From: Nymphaea colorata | Lineage: Eukaryota; Streptophyta; Magnoliopsida; Nymphaeales; Nymphaeaceae | Reading direction: 5' to 3' | DNA: 64,000 nucleotides | NCBI RefSeq assembly: GCF_008831285.2 | Contig: NC_045144.1 | Location: 1,986,001-2,050,000, forward strand | Shown: positions 18,901-28,500 of the stretch, in pieces | How the letters are laid out: each line of letters starts with the position of its first letter | Numbering within the stretch: the stretch's first letter is position 1 | Translations under genes and position numbers: made by a program | Notes under the pieces: generated by a model | Seen by the model: only the letters and a program-made list of their open reading frames with translations | The model's database searches: none | What the model was told of the DNA's origin: nothing

Positions 18901-21427
18901 ATTACTGTGACATTTATCACTAAGAATGCCCGAAAAATAAACAGATGTTTGGGATTGTAAAACAAAAGGAAAAGGGGAACAAGCCATATACTTCATAGGA
19001 AAAACAGCCCCATCAAATACTAAAGGATAAATCAAAATGTGGATAAAGATTCAGGAAAACTCTGGAAAAATGGAGATATTAAAGCAGGATCTTCATTAAA
19101 TGATTAATATAGCTACGTTTTCTAATTACTTTTTGAAAAGCCTATGATAATAATATTCCATCATTTTCACTACTTTTATTTTCTTTCCTTTTGCTATATC
19201 TTGGATACGTTACTTCTTCTTTATTCTTTATCATTAACCAAATTCTCTCATTTTATCTTATAGATGTGTCTTGAAACCATGTAAATATGACCTTTCATTA
19301 TGAACTTTTGTTAATTTTACTGTTTACAATTTTCATATGTGGAACTTTTCCTGACACTTTCCTGAAGGGAACCAGCATTATCACAAGCATTTACGTCTCC
19401 AACGTACAGCGGAGAGAAATATTTTTTTACTGAGGATGAACATCAGTATCTTAGATATGAAGATATTATCAGGACATATTCATGATATTTTGAAAGAGAA
19501 ATACTTGAAACGAACCACTGAAGTAAGTATATCTTGTTGTTTCAAAATTGAGAACATCTGATATATTTTGGCCAGGGTTGGAATTTGGACCCAGCAGCTC
19601 TTGGCTTGATTGGTTCAACTCGTATCATGATGCTTTCAACAGTTCATCAAGTTGTTGAGTTGAGCATGAGCAAACTCACAGTGAACCAAGTCTTAACAGG
19701 TTATGTAAGTTCAAACTTATCTGCACTAGGGTCATTAATCAAATGAGCTATGATTCACTCTGGCTAGGCCAGGGATCTGAATCAAGTAGCTCTTGGTGTG
19801 AATTGGTTCAGCTCATGTCATGGTCCTTTCTACTGGTTCAACAGGTCAATGAGTTGAACATGAACCAGCTCACTATGACCAATAATCCAAGTAAGAACAG
19901 GTTGTATTAGTTCAAACTTATCTACATTAAGGTCATTGATCAAATGAGCTCTTAGTGAGCGGCTTATATATATATATATATATATATAAAGGAAATTTAT
20001 GACATGCACTCACAGTTTTGTATTTTGTCAATTCATATAGACTCATGAGGAAAAGTAAACCCAAATTGTTCTTAAACGATCTCATAGTTGCTAAATCGCC
20101 CTCATCACATACAGCTTTAGCTTGAATCAAGTTGAAGCTCAGGTTGTCATATAAGTAGAACAGCTCAAGGGACAAGCTCAGAAAGGCCACGTTTGTTATC
20201 AAATGAATGGGCTCAGCTCATGATGAACATAAGTTCAGTTTAAAATTTTAAATTACTTCCTATAAGCTACTGAACAGAGCTTCCCTGTCAGTTTGTTTGG
20301 CTCCTTTCCCGGACATGATTTTGCATAACATATGATGTGTTTTGTTAGGTAAAGCAACCACAATCTTGTTCTGACGAGATGTATTTGCAGCTTCACGGAT
20401 GCAACTAGAAAATCTTATCACTTGACACGGGTCGCAAGATCCTCAAACGACAATCAAATCCCATAAACCGTACAGATATTTAAGGTGAACTTCAATTACC
20501 TAAATTCTGCAGAACCTTGTAACAGATTGGAATTCACAGTCCCACAAACCATACAGGATCTTGAAGTTGAATTTCAAGAAGCTAAATTCTATGGACCACT
20601 ATAGCATATTGGATTGATGCTCCCGGCTCCGACAAACCATACAAGATATCGGTAGTGAACTCCGGGGGCAAATTCTGCAAAGCTCTATAACATATTCGAA
20701 TTCCTTTACAGAGACAAATTAAGGAAACCAACGAGAATCCTTCCACGAAACTATCAAAATGAATACCAAACTTGAGTAACTGCCGCGTAACTGAAAGGCA
20801 CGAAAAAGTCAACTATAAATTCCCCACCCTATGCACCAAAAAATGAATCAAGAAAACTACGTAAGGCAAAGGACGTCATAGTCTGCGAATAGAGGAAAAC
20901 CAGTTGAGGATGAATTCCCAATATCAAACACTCAGAACGAATCAGAAATGTTGAAAAGTATGGGTATCTTGAAACTTCGTCAAATTCCAGAGGAAAATAA
21001 AAATAGAAAGGAATGCGGGCGAGAGGGATACCTCATCCTCGGCGATGACATGGTGCTTGTATATCATCCGGAGGAAGTGGTAGCGGCCAAGAAGGGCGTT
21101 GATGTCGCCACCATAGTCGGTGGCCAAGTCGAGAGAGGCGCGATGGAGTTGGTCGAGCTCCGAACGGATGGCCTTGTGGAAGAAGAGGAACATGAGGATT
21201 GGCGACCGGTGAGAGGAATTGAGAAGGTTCTCCTTCACAGGCGCCGAGGCCGGAGACACCAACGACGACGGAGAAGGAGGAGGAGGAAGAGAAGGAGAAG
21301 GAGAAGGAGAAGGAGGAGGAGACGGAGAAGACGGTGCAGAGTCCACGGCAGAGTTGCCAATGGGGCCCGCCATCTGCGCAGAGAGCACCCTGTCGTTGTG
21401 CTGCAGCCCCGCCAACGGCGTCGCCAT
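3866..21427 (-). CDS. BTS: BRUTUS-type hemerythrin / CHY-CTCHY / RING E3 ubiquitin ligase (13 exons; last exon outside window)
   Basis: Joined exons: 21427-21032, 18844-18635, 12760-12566, 12478-12168, 11322-11085, 11006-10838, 10738-9485, 9300-9129, 9026-8808, 8719-8582, 5892-5658, 5549-5490, 3937-3866. Every junction is GT-AG and all phases match, giving 1223 codons with no stop. Three hemerythrin regions lie at about residues 80-200, 310-450 and 650-810, then CHY zinc finger (about 1020-1055), CTCHY finger (about 1065-1140) and RING-H2 (about 1150-1196). Family knowledge: BTS (Arabidopsis) and HRZ (rice) are nuclear iron-binding E3 ligases that degrade bHLH regulators of iron uptake. Arabidopsis BTS is about 1254 residues, so about 45 C-terminal residues (zinc ribbon DILCNDC...) are missing here. 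They are expected left of the window, beyond the transposons in intron 13. Introns 1, 2, 4, 10 and 12 are long. Confidence 0.95.
3938..5489 (-). other. BTS intron 12
   Basis: About 1.55 kb of AT-rich intron between exons 12 and 13. I see no reading frame or clear repeat in it. The U-rich tract at 4480-4520 is low-complexity. Confidence 0.8.
5490..5549 (-). CDS. BTS: BTS exon 12: RING-H2 end
   Basis: Twenty codons, [20 protein letters not shown], supplying the last CxxC pair of the RING. Arabidopsis has Gly after the second Cys where this gene has another Cys; the eight zinc ligands remain. Donor GCT|GTAAGT. Confidence 0.93.
5658..5892 (-). CDS. BTS: BTS exon 11: CTCHY finger end and RING-H2 start
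   Basis: Reads [34 protein letters not shown], then the RING start [13 protein letters not shown] and the central [11 protein letters not shown]. It ends CAG|GTATCA in phase 0. Confidence 0.96.
5977..6070. mobile_element. Small MITE in BTS intron 10 (about 94 bp)
   Basis: Imperfect terminal inverted repeats: left AGGGCTGTTTGGTGACAG, right CATTGCCAAAAAGACCCT. The interior shares the GTGACAGTAACA motif with the larger element at 41.17-41.60 kb, so the two probably belong to one hAT-like family. Confidence 0.55.
6761..7800. mobile_element. Element with inverted ends in BTS intron 10 (about 1.04 kb)
   Basis: The left end has AAACCCAGTCACTCAGGACT followed by repeated GACTTG/GTCAACTC words. The right end has many copies of the complementary words (CAAGTCAAC, GAGTTGACC) and finishes GACTGAGTGAGTTT. 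No transposase frame is visible, so it is a non-autonomous element or a remnant of one. Confidence 0.5.
8582..8719 (-). CDS. BTS: BTS exon 10: CTCHY finger, first part
   Basis: Reads [32 protein letters not shown] and NICKFLDDE. These are the paired cysteines of the CTCHY module, between phase-2 junctions. Intron 10 downstream is 2.7 kb and carries a roughly 1-kb inverted-end element. Confidence 0.95.
8808..9026 (-). CDS. BTS: BTS exon 9: CHY zinc finger
   Basis: Begins inside the serine of TSRWIASQQ and runs through a short acidic spacer. The CHY finger follows: [31 protein letters not shown]. It ends in phase 2 at AG|GTTTCT. Confidence 0.95.
9129..9300 (-). CDS. BTS: BTS exon 8
   Basis: Encodes [20 protein letters not shown] and [15 protein letters not shown], the conserved link between hemerythrin 3 and the CHY finger. 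It begins in phase 1 after CAG| and ends AG|GTAAAG in phase 2. Confidence 0.94.
9485..10738 (-). CDS. BTS: BTS exon 7: Cys-rich linker and hemerythrin 3
   Basis: The largest exon, 1254 nt. It starts [19 protein letters not shown], then a variable Cys-rich linker with CCVPGLGV. The third hemerythrin follows: [48 protein letters not shown] and [12 protein letters not shown]. The block [20 protein letters not shown] and NTMFNEWL precede a phase-1 donor AAAG|GTCCTG. Confidence 0.95.
10838..11006 (-). CDS. BTS: BTS exon 6
   Basis: Fifty-six codons plus one base, [19 protein letters not shown] through the [13 protein letters not shown] helix to NMHLA. The phase-1 donor G|GTGGTG was chosen among three nearby GTs because it joins in frame to exon 7 ([13 protein letters not shown]). 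Confidence 0.92.
11085..11322 (-). CDS. BTS: BTS exon 5: hemerythrin 2
   Basis: One base completes the serine codon, then [18 protein letters not shown]. The metal-binding region [19 protein letters not shown] follows, ending at HFQNEERE with donor GAG|GTTGAA. The next intron is 78 bp. Confidence 0.95.
11622..12007. mobile_element. MITE with about 45-bp inverted ends in BTS intron 4 (386 bp)
   Basis: Left end AAATTGGTAGACACCAGACT with GGGGACAAAAACCAGA further in. The right end is the reverse complement with changes: TTTTTGTCCCTGACGTAGTG and GGTTTCTACCAATTT. The two arms pair over about 45 bp. No coding frame. Short GGG flanks may be remnants of a target duplication. Confidence 0.65.
12168..12478 (-). 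CDS. BTS: BTS exon 4: start of hemerythrin 2
   Basis: Starts after CAG| with VVFNWMDGK and ends in phase 2 inside the serine codon of CIFHS. It carries [11 protein letters not shown] and [15 protein letters not shown], closely matching Arabidopsis BTS. Intron 3 upstream is only 87 bp. Confidence 0.95.
12566..12760 (-). CDS. BTS: BTS exon 3
   Basis: Sixty-five codons from [14 protein letters not shown] to [11 protein letters not shown]. It includes the [20 protein letters not shown] helix typical of the segment between hemerythrin 1 and 2. The donor is GAG|GTGATG. Confidence 0.95.
13646..14379 (+). pseudogene. Copia RT, N-terminal half (intron 2 element)
   Basis: Starts with the pre-RT block [18 protein letters not shown] and [11 protein letters not shown]. 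It continues through broken RT frames to the catalytic YVDDMI at 14272-14289 and ends near LGFPHIFSW. At least one stop (near 13865) and several frameshifts are present. Confidence 0.8.
14380..14714 (+). repeat. Foreign insertion (possible solo LTR) inside the RT
   Basis: RT homology stops near 14379 and resumes near 14715 (NIKFSADIV..., then [20 protein letters not shown]). The roughly 335 bp between contain no RT match. They hold T-rich promoter-like sequence and GTGGCTGCTGCAG, which would fit a solo LTR. Ends were not resolved. Confidence 0.4.
14715..15523 (+). pseudogene. Copia RT C-terminus and RNase H (intron 2 element)
   Basis: Reads [26 protein letters not shown], and after a frameshift the RNase H blocks ([27 protein letters not shown]). 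It ends before the polypurine GAGGGAAA at 15519-15526. Confidence 0.8.
15527..16310 (+). repeat. LTR of intron 2 copia element (about 785 bp)
   Basis: Starts TGTTAAGGAATATG after a polypurine tract and ends near TTCCA, just before a primer-binding site. It thus serves as 3' LTR for the pol fragment and 5' LTR for the gag fragment. Its last 120 bp resemble 18120-18240. Confidence 0.65.
16319..16330 (+). other. Primer-binding site after the intron 2 LTR
   Basis: TGGTATGAGAGC differs at one base from the copia consensus TGGTATCAGAGC (initiator-Met tRNA). It marks the start of a second internal region. Confidence 0.7.
16440..17700 (+). pseudogene. Copia gag remnant (intron 2 element)
   Basis: Reads [19 protein letters not shown], then [15 protein letters not shown] with in-frame stops. 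Further on come [14 protein letters not shown] and [16 protein letters not shown], the UBN2-type gag helices. A WVQDSQLE-like stretch near 17656 may be a ruined protease site. Integrase is absent. Confidence 0.65.
17952..18250 (+). repeat. LTR-like segment closing the intron 2 element
   Basis: Follows a polypurine AAGGAGGGGCA. Its second half (ATCTCTTCATCTTACT ... GAGAGAGTACTTCCTGGAAT) is clearly homologous to 16198-16290 of the upstream LTR. The first half is not, so this may be a related but different LTR. Confidence 0.5.
18635..18844 (-). CDS. BTS: BTS exon 2: second half of hemerythrin 1
   Basis: Seventy codons, from [12 protein letters not shown] to KEEEQ, between CAG| at the acceptor and CAG|GTAAGA at the donor. 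It contains the conserved [16 protein letters not shown] helix. It is isolated by intron 1 (2.2 kb) and intron 2 (5.9 kb, filled with copia remnants). Confidence 0.95.
19571..19950. repeat. Tandem duplication of about 180 bp in BTS intron 1
   Basis: Copy 1 (about 19571-19749) and copy 2 (about 19769-19950) share GCAGCTCTTGG/GTAGCTCTTGG, TTCAACTC/TTCAGCTC, AGTTCAAACTTATCT and GGTCATTRATCAAATGAGCT in the same order. Divergence looks moderate. No coding frame. Confidence 0.75.
19964..19989. repeat. TA microsatellite
   Basis: About 13 uninterrupted TA units in BTS intron 1, right after the tandem duplication. Confidence 0.9.
21032..21427 (-). CDS. BTS: BTS exon 1: start, Ser/Pro-rich tail, first half of hemerythrin 1
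   Basis: The start ATG at 21427 gives MATPLAGLQ, matching the MATPL start of known BTS proteins. An in-frame upstream ATG (21472) exists but adds a leader not seen in the family. Residues 40-62 are a Ser/Pro repeat encoded by a purine-rich tract on the other strand. The hemerythrin helix [14 protein letters not shown] and the metal-region HHVIAEDE close the exon. It ends GAG|GTATCC in phase 0. Confidence 0.93.
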
Positions 21428-21664
21428 CACCCACCCCAGCACCTGCCAGAGGCTAAGAAGAAGATTTAGCACCCGCTCTCTCTCCCACTCTCTCGCTGTG
21501 CCTCTGCTATGTCATCTTCTTTCGCTACGTTTTGTTTCGCCAAGAAATGCGGAAGAATCGGATCTCTCGTAGTCTCTCTCCCCCTTCTCGTTAGCGTCTG
21601 CCTCGGTCGGCCTTCGTCCCTCTAGAATATTTCGGATTTTTTTATTTAAATTAATATAATATAT
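21428..21664 (-). promoter_or_regulatory. BTS 5' leader and core promoter
   Basis: Upstream of the ATG on the minus strand is a GA/CT-rich leader (about 21470-21600). At 21646-21664 lies an AT-rich TATA-like run (TATATTATATTAATTT). This puts a start of transcription near 21.6 kb. Farther out, 21765-21815 holds ACGTG and CCACGTC words of the sort bound by bHLH/bZIP factors. No site has been tested. Confidence 0.45.
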
Positions 21665-22159
21665 GTTTTTTTAACGAGGGGAAAACGAGTGATGTGAGAG
21701 GGAGTGGTTGGTCTCTCTCCAGCTCTTATAAGGCCATGAGTGTTCGCTTCTACGAGCAGGGAAACTGCTGACGTGTCCGGATATTGCCACGCCAGACGAA
21801 GATGCCACGTCGGCACTGAGCGAGAGGGGGAGGCAGCGGAGGAGCCGTCGGTGGACACCTGCCTTCTCATTTGTCTATGTCTTTTGACCCTTTTCTCCCC
21901 CACTCCGCCGTTTAAATTTCTCGGAAGGAAGGGAGCGGTTAACGAACGGAGATGGATTGTTTAACTGTTTGAAAATTTTATAATCAGACAAAATAAGCTA
22001 AAAAAAAAATTAACCTTTACTTCAAAAAAAAAAAGTAAAACATAACCGTGTGTTTGATAGTCTTACATCTTACATGCAAGTGATGTACCCACAAAATAAA
22101 CAAATACCAGAAACCCAATATTTCAACACTATGAAAAAGAAAGAATGAGTATTAAAACC

Positions 22160-23180
22160 ATTAGCTTGCATTTATAGTCTAGATCTTAAATCCAATGTCG
22201 CATGAAAATTATGTTTAAAAAAACCTCAATTTGTTTAAACTGAAGATCTCATTAACTTGCATTTGATAGTCTCGGATCTTAAATCCAATGTCGCATGAAA
22301 ATTATGTTTAAAAAATCCTCAATTTGTTTAAACTGAAGATCTCATTAACTTGCATTTGATAGTCTCGGATCTTAAATCCAATGTCGCATGAAAATTATGT
22401 TTAAAAAATCCTCAATTTGTTTAAACTGAAGATCTCATTAACTTGCATTTGATAGTCTCGGATCTTAAATCCAATGTCGCATGAAAATTATGTTTAAAAA
22501 ATCCTCAATTTGTTTAAACTGAAGATCTCATTAACTTGCATTTGATAGTCTCGGATCTTAAATCCAATGTTGCATGAAAATTATGTTTAAAAAATCATCA
22601 ATTTGTTTAAACTGAAGATCTCATTAACTTGCATTTGATAGTCTCGGATCTTAAATCCAATGTCGCATGAAAATTATGTTTAAAAAATCCTCAATTTGTT
22701 TAAACTAAAGATCTCATTAACTTGCATTTGATAGTCTCGGATCTTAAATCCAATGTTGCATGAAAATTATGTTTAAAAAATCCTCAATTTGTTTAAACTG
22801 AAGATCTCATTAACTTGCATTTGATAGTCTCGGATCTTAAATCCAATGTCGCATGAAAATTATGTTTAAAAAATCCTCAATTTGTTTAAACTGAAGATCT
22901 CATTAACTTGCATTTGATAGTCTCGGATCTTAAATCCAATGTCGCATGAAAATTATGTTTTAAAAATCCTCAATTTGTTTAAACTGAAGATCTCATTAAC
23001 TTGCATTTGATAGTCTCGGATCTTAAATCCAATGTTGCATGAAAATTATGTTTAAAAAATCCTCAATTTGTTTAAACTGAAGATCTCATTAACTTGCATT
23101 TGATAGTCTCGGATCTTAAATCCAATGTTGCATGAAAATTATGTTTAAAAAATCCTCAATTTGTTTAAACTGAAGATCCC
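22160..23180. repeat. 93-bp minisatellite, 11 tandem copies
   Basis: Copy starts: 22160 (91 bp), 22251, 22344, 22437, 22530, 22623, 22716, 22809, 22902, 22995, 23088. The unit contains CTTGCATTTGATAGTC, ATCTTAAATCCAATG and ATTTGTTTAAACTGAAGATC. Copies are nearly identical. The commonest change is TCGCATG to TTGCATG (copies 5, 7, 10, 11), a CpG decay. The first copy is the most diverged and the last is cut at GATCCC. The array lies about 0.7-1.75 kb upstream of the BTS start codon. Confidence 0.97.
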
Positions 23181-26100
23181 GATAACATGGATATTAAATT
23201 TACAAATCCATGATATAAAATCCGTGGTGAAATAAACACGCCCATAATAATTTGGCTAAAACTTCAGATTTGAGATTGGATCCGAAGGCTAGCATTTGAG
23301 ATTTCCGAGTATTTGAAATCACCTCGAATCTCATATCTGATTAGTAAACAGATGCCCAAGTATTCTTGCAGCTAACACTTGGTTGGAATCAATAGAGTGA
23401 GGAGAGAAATAAGAAAGAAGGTGGTGCAAAATCAACAAATGATCGACCTGGGCATACGAGAGCATGGTGTCATTCTGTTTACGGTATTGCGCACTCCCTC
23501 TAGCGTATATTTTTCATTTGGAAAAAACTTCTTTTTTGAATCTATTGTTTTGTCCTTTTAAAGGAACCGCCATACTCGTTCAGAAAGAGAAGGGCGAGGT
23601 GATGATGTGGAAATATGAGGAGGAGGCGTTTGGTTTACCTCCAACAGAAGGGTCTGTCACTGAACCCACCTTGGATTTATGACATTGCCAAACTCCATAT
23701 TTCAGAAGCATAGATTTAAAGTTTTCATTTTCTTTTTAGTCCATGGGTCTATAGTTGTAAAGAGAGGGCTCAACCTCAGGATTAGAGGTTTATACAACAA
23801 TGGAAGTCATGCATCTTTATGTTCCTTACGGGTTTGGTTCAACATTGGGAGTCGAATAAGCAACCAGTTTATGGTTCATGTGTGGAGGGTATAAACCCCG
23901 GTGCTTAAAAGACAGTTTACCAATGTGCTAGTTGAAGCCCCGAAAACATTTTTAACTGGGTGGTATGAGGAAATACTCATTCTGCTTATTGGAAAGTCGT
24001 CTTTATAAAAGATTTATAATTTTCTGTTGAAAACATGGATGTGAGATCCTAAGATATTATTTCTGAGGATCCCCAATAACTTTTGATATCAAATAGAAAG
24101 CATTGAACAGCCTTTAGAGATTATTTGTATGCATTTGTCTGTTTAGTTATCTAGCTCAAGTCACCAAAAGGCAGAAGTATTGCAACAAAAGTTTTTCTTG
24201 TTTATCTTTTCAGTCAACAAAAAGGTAGCGAGGATTTTGTTTTATTAGTTTGATGCTACAAAAGAAGATATTATACTTTTGAAAGTCCAGTGGTTAGTGT
24301 CCAATTACTGTGTGTTTTCCAATTGCACAAATGCAAATGCAGTGGTTTTTGGGTTTTCATCCAACAGAAATGCTCAAAAATCATGTGCACTGTGTGTTAA
24401 AGCTACACAAGAAATTCAATACCATGTGCACTGTGTGTTAAATCTACACATCATAGTCAAGACTTTTTTTCATTATGCTTCTAATAGGTAGTGTATGGTT
24501 CAAATGTGTTGGCTTTCCAGACTAACTTTTCTGAGCATTCAAAAGCTCCCTAATTTTAAACATCTTCAATGACAACCAGGTACATGTCTGATCAAGAAAT
24601 GAAATGAAAAAAAAAAATCAATTTTAAATATATATTGTAACAAGGAGCCATGGGACTTGCCCAAAAGAAAAACCAACATATTTGACACCCTCAACTCGGT
24701 GATAAGTATAGTTTCTGATCCACAACTAGAGTTGATGGTGAATTTGATAAATATTACTGGAAGAAGCTGAAATTAAGAGTCTAATTTTAAATATAAACTC
24801 AAATAATCCATTATCCACAGTGCTTGCTGCAATATGGGCTAACATTGGCTTCCACAACAGCAATTATATAGGTGCACTGGGAAGTAGCAAATCTAAATGG
24901 GTAGACAAAAGCCTTGCGGTAAACTTTTCACTTCTCTAAAGATATAAACAAGGTGTTGTCAATGAAATGGAAAAACTTTTTGTAAGCAAAAGTAACAAGA
25001 TACCCGAGTAATTTGATTTTCAGCCATATGCAAAACCATTCAGGCCAAGCAAACTTTTACCAAATTTGAAAGCATCCTAGGCAGTCAAAACAACCAACAT
25101 TTATCGTAGCTTCAGCAACATTTTCAGTTATTGACTTTTCTTTATTGCTTACTCTCAAATTTGGAAAGTGTCCAAATAAATGAGAATTTACTATAAGACA
25201 TCTCATTGTTGCATCGCTCTAGTCCCCCTGTCCAAGTCTAAACTAAATTAAGGAAAAATGGAAGGAACAAAATAATAGAACAAAAATAACAACAGTAAAT
25301 GAGAAATGAAACACAAAAGAACAATTAACATTTTGATTGAATCAATGATTACTTACATATCAGCCCTAAGATCGCTTTATCTAGACTAAAGGTGGATCCC
25401 TGAATCCAGATCCAAAATAAAGAAAACAATAAATAAAAACCAAATTTCAAAACTAAATCTCTTCTTCTTTCTCTCTGCATCATTTTCCTTGCATTGCTAA
25501 AAAACTGTTGACAACTTAGTATGAAGTGAGACACAAGCTACATATTATCATTAATATTCATTAAAATCTTAGATATGATATTATATGAATATCTTAAAAT
25601 GTGATACCATATCTTTCACAAGGTACATTTTATCATTAAGATTCATTTAAATCTTAGATATGATATTATATGAATGCCTTAAAATGTGATACCATATCTT
25701 GAGATCTTGAATACATGACTATTTTCAGGAGAAATATACAATCATCTGCACATATATGGTGTTGCAAGTCAAGCTGACTTTATGTTTTTGGTGAATATGA
25801 GCTACGAGTCAAGTCTGAGTTGGTTGGGTCATATTTATTAGTACAAAGACTAATTGATCAACTTGAGTTGAAGAAGTACTATTATTATAATTGCTTAAGA
25901 TACATTGGACGTGTTGTGAGGTATGCATGCTACTATAGTGTCAGATATAATTAGAAAACAAACTATTAAAGGTTATGAGTATGTAGCTTAGGTCATAATC
26001 TTGGATAGCACAAGTTATGATCTTAATTTGTTTCTATTATTCATTCATTTTAGAAGTTTTGAATATTAAACCATCTTGGCATTGGATAAATTTTTATTTG

Positions 26101-26299
26101 CTCCAAACTAACCTTTTCAATTATTTGTTGATTCCAGAAATTTCTTGTATAAAATTCATAATTAAATATTGTTTATGTATGTAAAAGTAACAAACATAAC
26201 CTGTATTCTATACTTAACCAAAAAATTTGTCCTAGAATTGATTTTTTTTTTCTAGAAGGAAGGTGAAATAGTATATGAGACTATGCTTGATCCTCATGT
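23181..26299. other. Intergenic DNA without a recognisable gene
   Basis: AT-rich. It holds repeat-related sequence just after the minisatellite (GATTTGAGATTGGATCC, to about 23360). There is a 28-bp local duplication (24382-24409 and 24423-24450) and the 70-bp direct repeat listed separately. Short open frames show no homology I recognise. Confidence 0.6.
25545..25700. repeat. Direct repeat, two 70-bp copies
   Basis: Copies at 25545-25615 and 25631-25700 share TATCATTAA(T/G)ATTCATT, AAATCTTAGATATGATATTA and AAAATGTGATACCATATCTT with few changes. No further copies nearby. Confidence 0.85.
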
Positions 26300-28500
26300 A
26301 GAAGTACCAACTATAACAACATGAGGACATATGAACGCTTATTGATAAGATGAAGAACATTTTGAAGAGAATTGTATCGGCTCACATTTGTTCCTAATAG
26401 GGCCATTCATGATAACATCATATTGGCTCATAAGATTATCTATAGCCCAGAAAAAGATAAGAAGCCTTCAGTTTGCCTCAAGTTGGATTTCTCAAAAGTG
26501 GATGATAGAATTAGTTGGGCCGTTTGTTGGAATGTTCTTTTGCATCTTGGTTTCAATTAGATGCGGGTGGATAAAATCTTCATGTACATCTCCACAGCTT
26601 GACCTATTATTTTAGTGAATGGATCTTCAAGGAAATACTTTCACATGAAGAGAGGTTTGAGTTAGGGTGACCCCTCTCCCTTTACCTATTCATAGTTATG
26701 GAAATCTTCTCAAAGTGCATTAATGAACTTGTCAAGGATAAGCACATTTTGACTCCCTATTTATAGTAGGTGGATGCTTGCCCCGGTTATCTTCTCCTTT
26801 GCTAACGTTGCCTTGCTCTTTGGTCAAGTGAAGTCAAACTCCATGAGAGAAATTTTGTCCTTGTTGAATCAACTAATTAGGATCCATGTTGAGTTGAAGG
26901 ATAACACTCAAAAATCTGTTACCTTGCCTTTCCATGTAGAAAGTGGGGCATTTAGTATGATCACTTCCATTCTAACGTGGTCAGTGGGTAGTATTCCCAT
27001 TCGTTATTTGGATGTTCCCTCTCTTTAATAGTAGATTGAGGCAAGAATTGTATGAAGTGCTGATCTATAAGGTAAACAAGCATTTGGCATGATGGAAAAA
27101 TAGACTCCGTTCTTACTCCAACCGCTTGTGCCTTATCGTTTAATATTGGACCACTGCCTTGCAGCTTAAGTCTATCATGCTTGGTTTCCTTTGAGCTTCC
27201 AGTATCCATAGTGGTGTTAACCACTTAATCCCATGGAATACTCTTAAAAGGCCTGTAGAAGAGAGAGGATCATGTTTGAAGAGCATTGGTGAAGTTAGCA
27301 ATAGTTATATTGCAGGAGAAGATTAGTGAGTAGCTGAAAAGATGTTTCCCATCATTTGCAATGTGTTGTAGGAGAATATTAGCATAATTTTTTGTCCAAC
27401 AAGTGGACTGCCATCATTTTGAGGAAGCATGTTTTAACGGACAACTTCCTTGATTTGCGGCCTTTTCTCAACTCTCAGTGAACTAGTTTATCAATTCAAA
27501 TTATGTCAACAATTATATAATTAAAGAGTTGTTTTCTCGCTCTGGAATGGAAGTCCCCATACCTAGTGAAGGCCTGAATATGTTTCTTCAAGGTAAGTTG
27601 GTGGAGGAACATGTGATCCTTGGATATTTGGAAATTCACAAGGAGGAAAATGCTAGTGGAGAGCTAGAAGCAATATATTTGAAACCATGACATTATTTGT
27701 AGAGCTAGATGGTTTTGCTTCCTTGCAGGGCATAATAGGTTCAACACTCTAAGATCATTAGCAGCAAGAGGGTTGAGTCAAGCAAATCAATACTATGTGT
27801 GCCGTAAGAAACAAGAATCTACTAATCATATCTTTTTTCAGTGCCTTGTAGCGATGACAGTTTGGAAAGCCATGACTTCTAAGTTTTGTAAAAATCATGT
27901 TGTTCACAAAAGCTTTGTTGTAGAATTGAAATGGTAGTTTATAGCTAGTTCCAAAAGAAGCTGGCTCATGAGGTGTTGGAGCATGAACTTTCAAATATCC
28001 ATTTGGAAACTTTGGACTAACAGAAATGCTAAAGTCTATGACCTTATCTCTCCAACAACTAAAGACCTTGTTGGCAACGTGTAGAAGACTTGTGAGGGCC
28101 ATTTTTTGGTGGTTTTGATAATGAGTCCAATGAAAATCATGAATTGAAGTGTTCACTAAATATGGAGTCATTCGTGAGTGTCTAGCCCAATATTCCTGAT
28201 GAAGACCTATGCATTCAGATTGTCACTTGTAAAAATAGGAACCATAGGATGAGAGTTTTGGGGATTCATAGGAACTGCCAAGGTGACATTCAGATGCACA
28301 AAAATGGTTTCCTCTTAAAATAGCTAGGGTCACTTCTACTAGTGGAAGCACTGAACTCTTTTGTAACTTTTGAACAAGGCAATATATTACTGATTGCTGA
28401 CAATGGTAATTGGCTTCATGGCTTACCATATGCTTGGAAGAGCATTCTTCCATGCCTAATGTTTTGGAAAGGGTGAAGGATTCTACTATAGGTTTGTTAT
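26300..28500 (+). mobile_element. L1-type LINE, 3' part (RT to zinc region)
   Basis: RT block 0-2 reads KNILKRIVS then, one frame over, FVPNRAIHDNIILAHKI and CLKLDFSKVDDRISW (26372-26560). Later: a degenerate FADD region (about 26800), SIPIRYLDVPS, and the C-terminal zinc-binding region CRKKQESTNHIFFQC with VWKA at 27798-27878. Many stops and shifts. The 5' part (ORF1, endonuclease) is absent, as is common in LINEs truncated on insertion. Confidence 0.85.

Noticed and set aside
20948-21469. Long plus-strand frame rich in arginine
   Set aside because: It lies exactly antisense to BTS exon 1; the Arg run is the complement of the Ser/Pro codons.
22160-23180. CRISPR-like or centromeric array
   Set aside because: Repeats are head-to-tail with no spacers, and eleven copies of 93 bp is a local minisatellite, far smaller than a centromeric satellite.
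26372-26615. Overlapping short open frames taken as a gene
   Set aside because: They are two frames of one frameshifted LINE reverse transcriptase.
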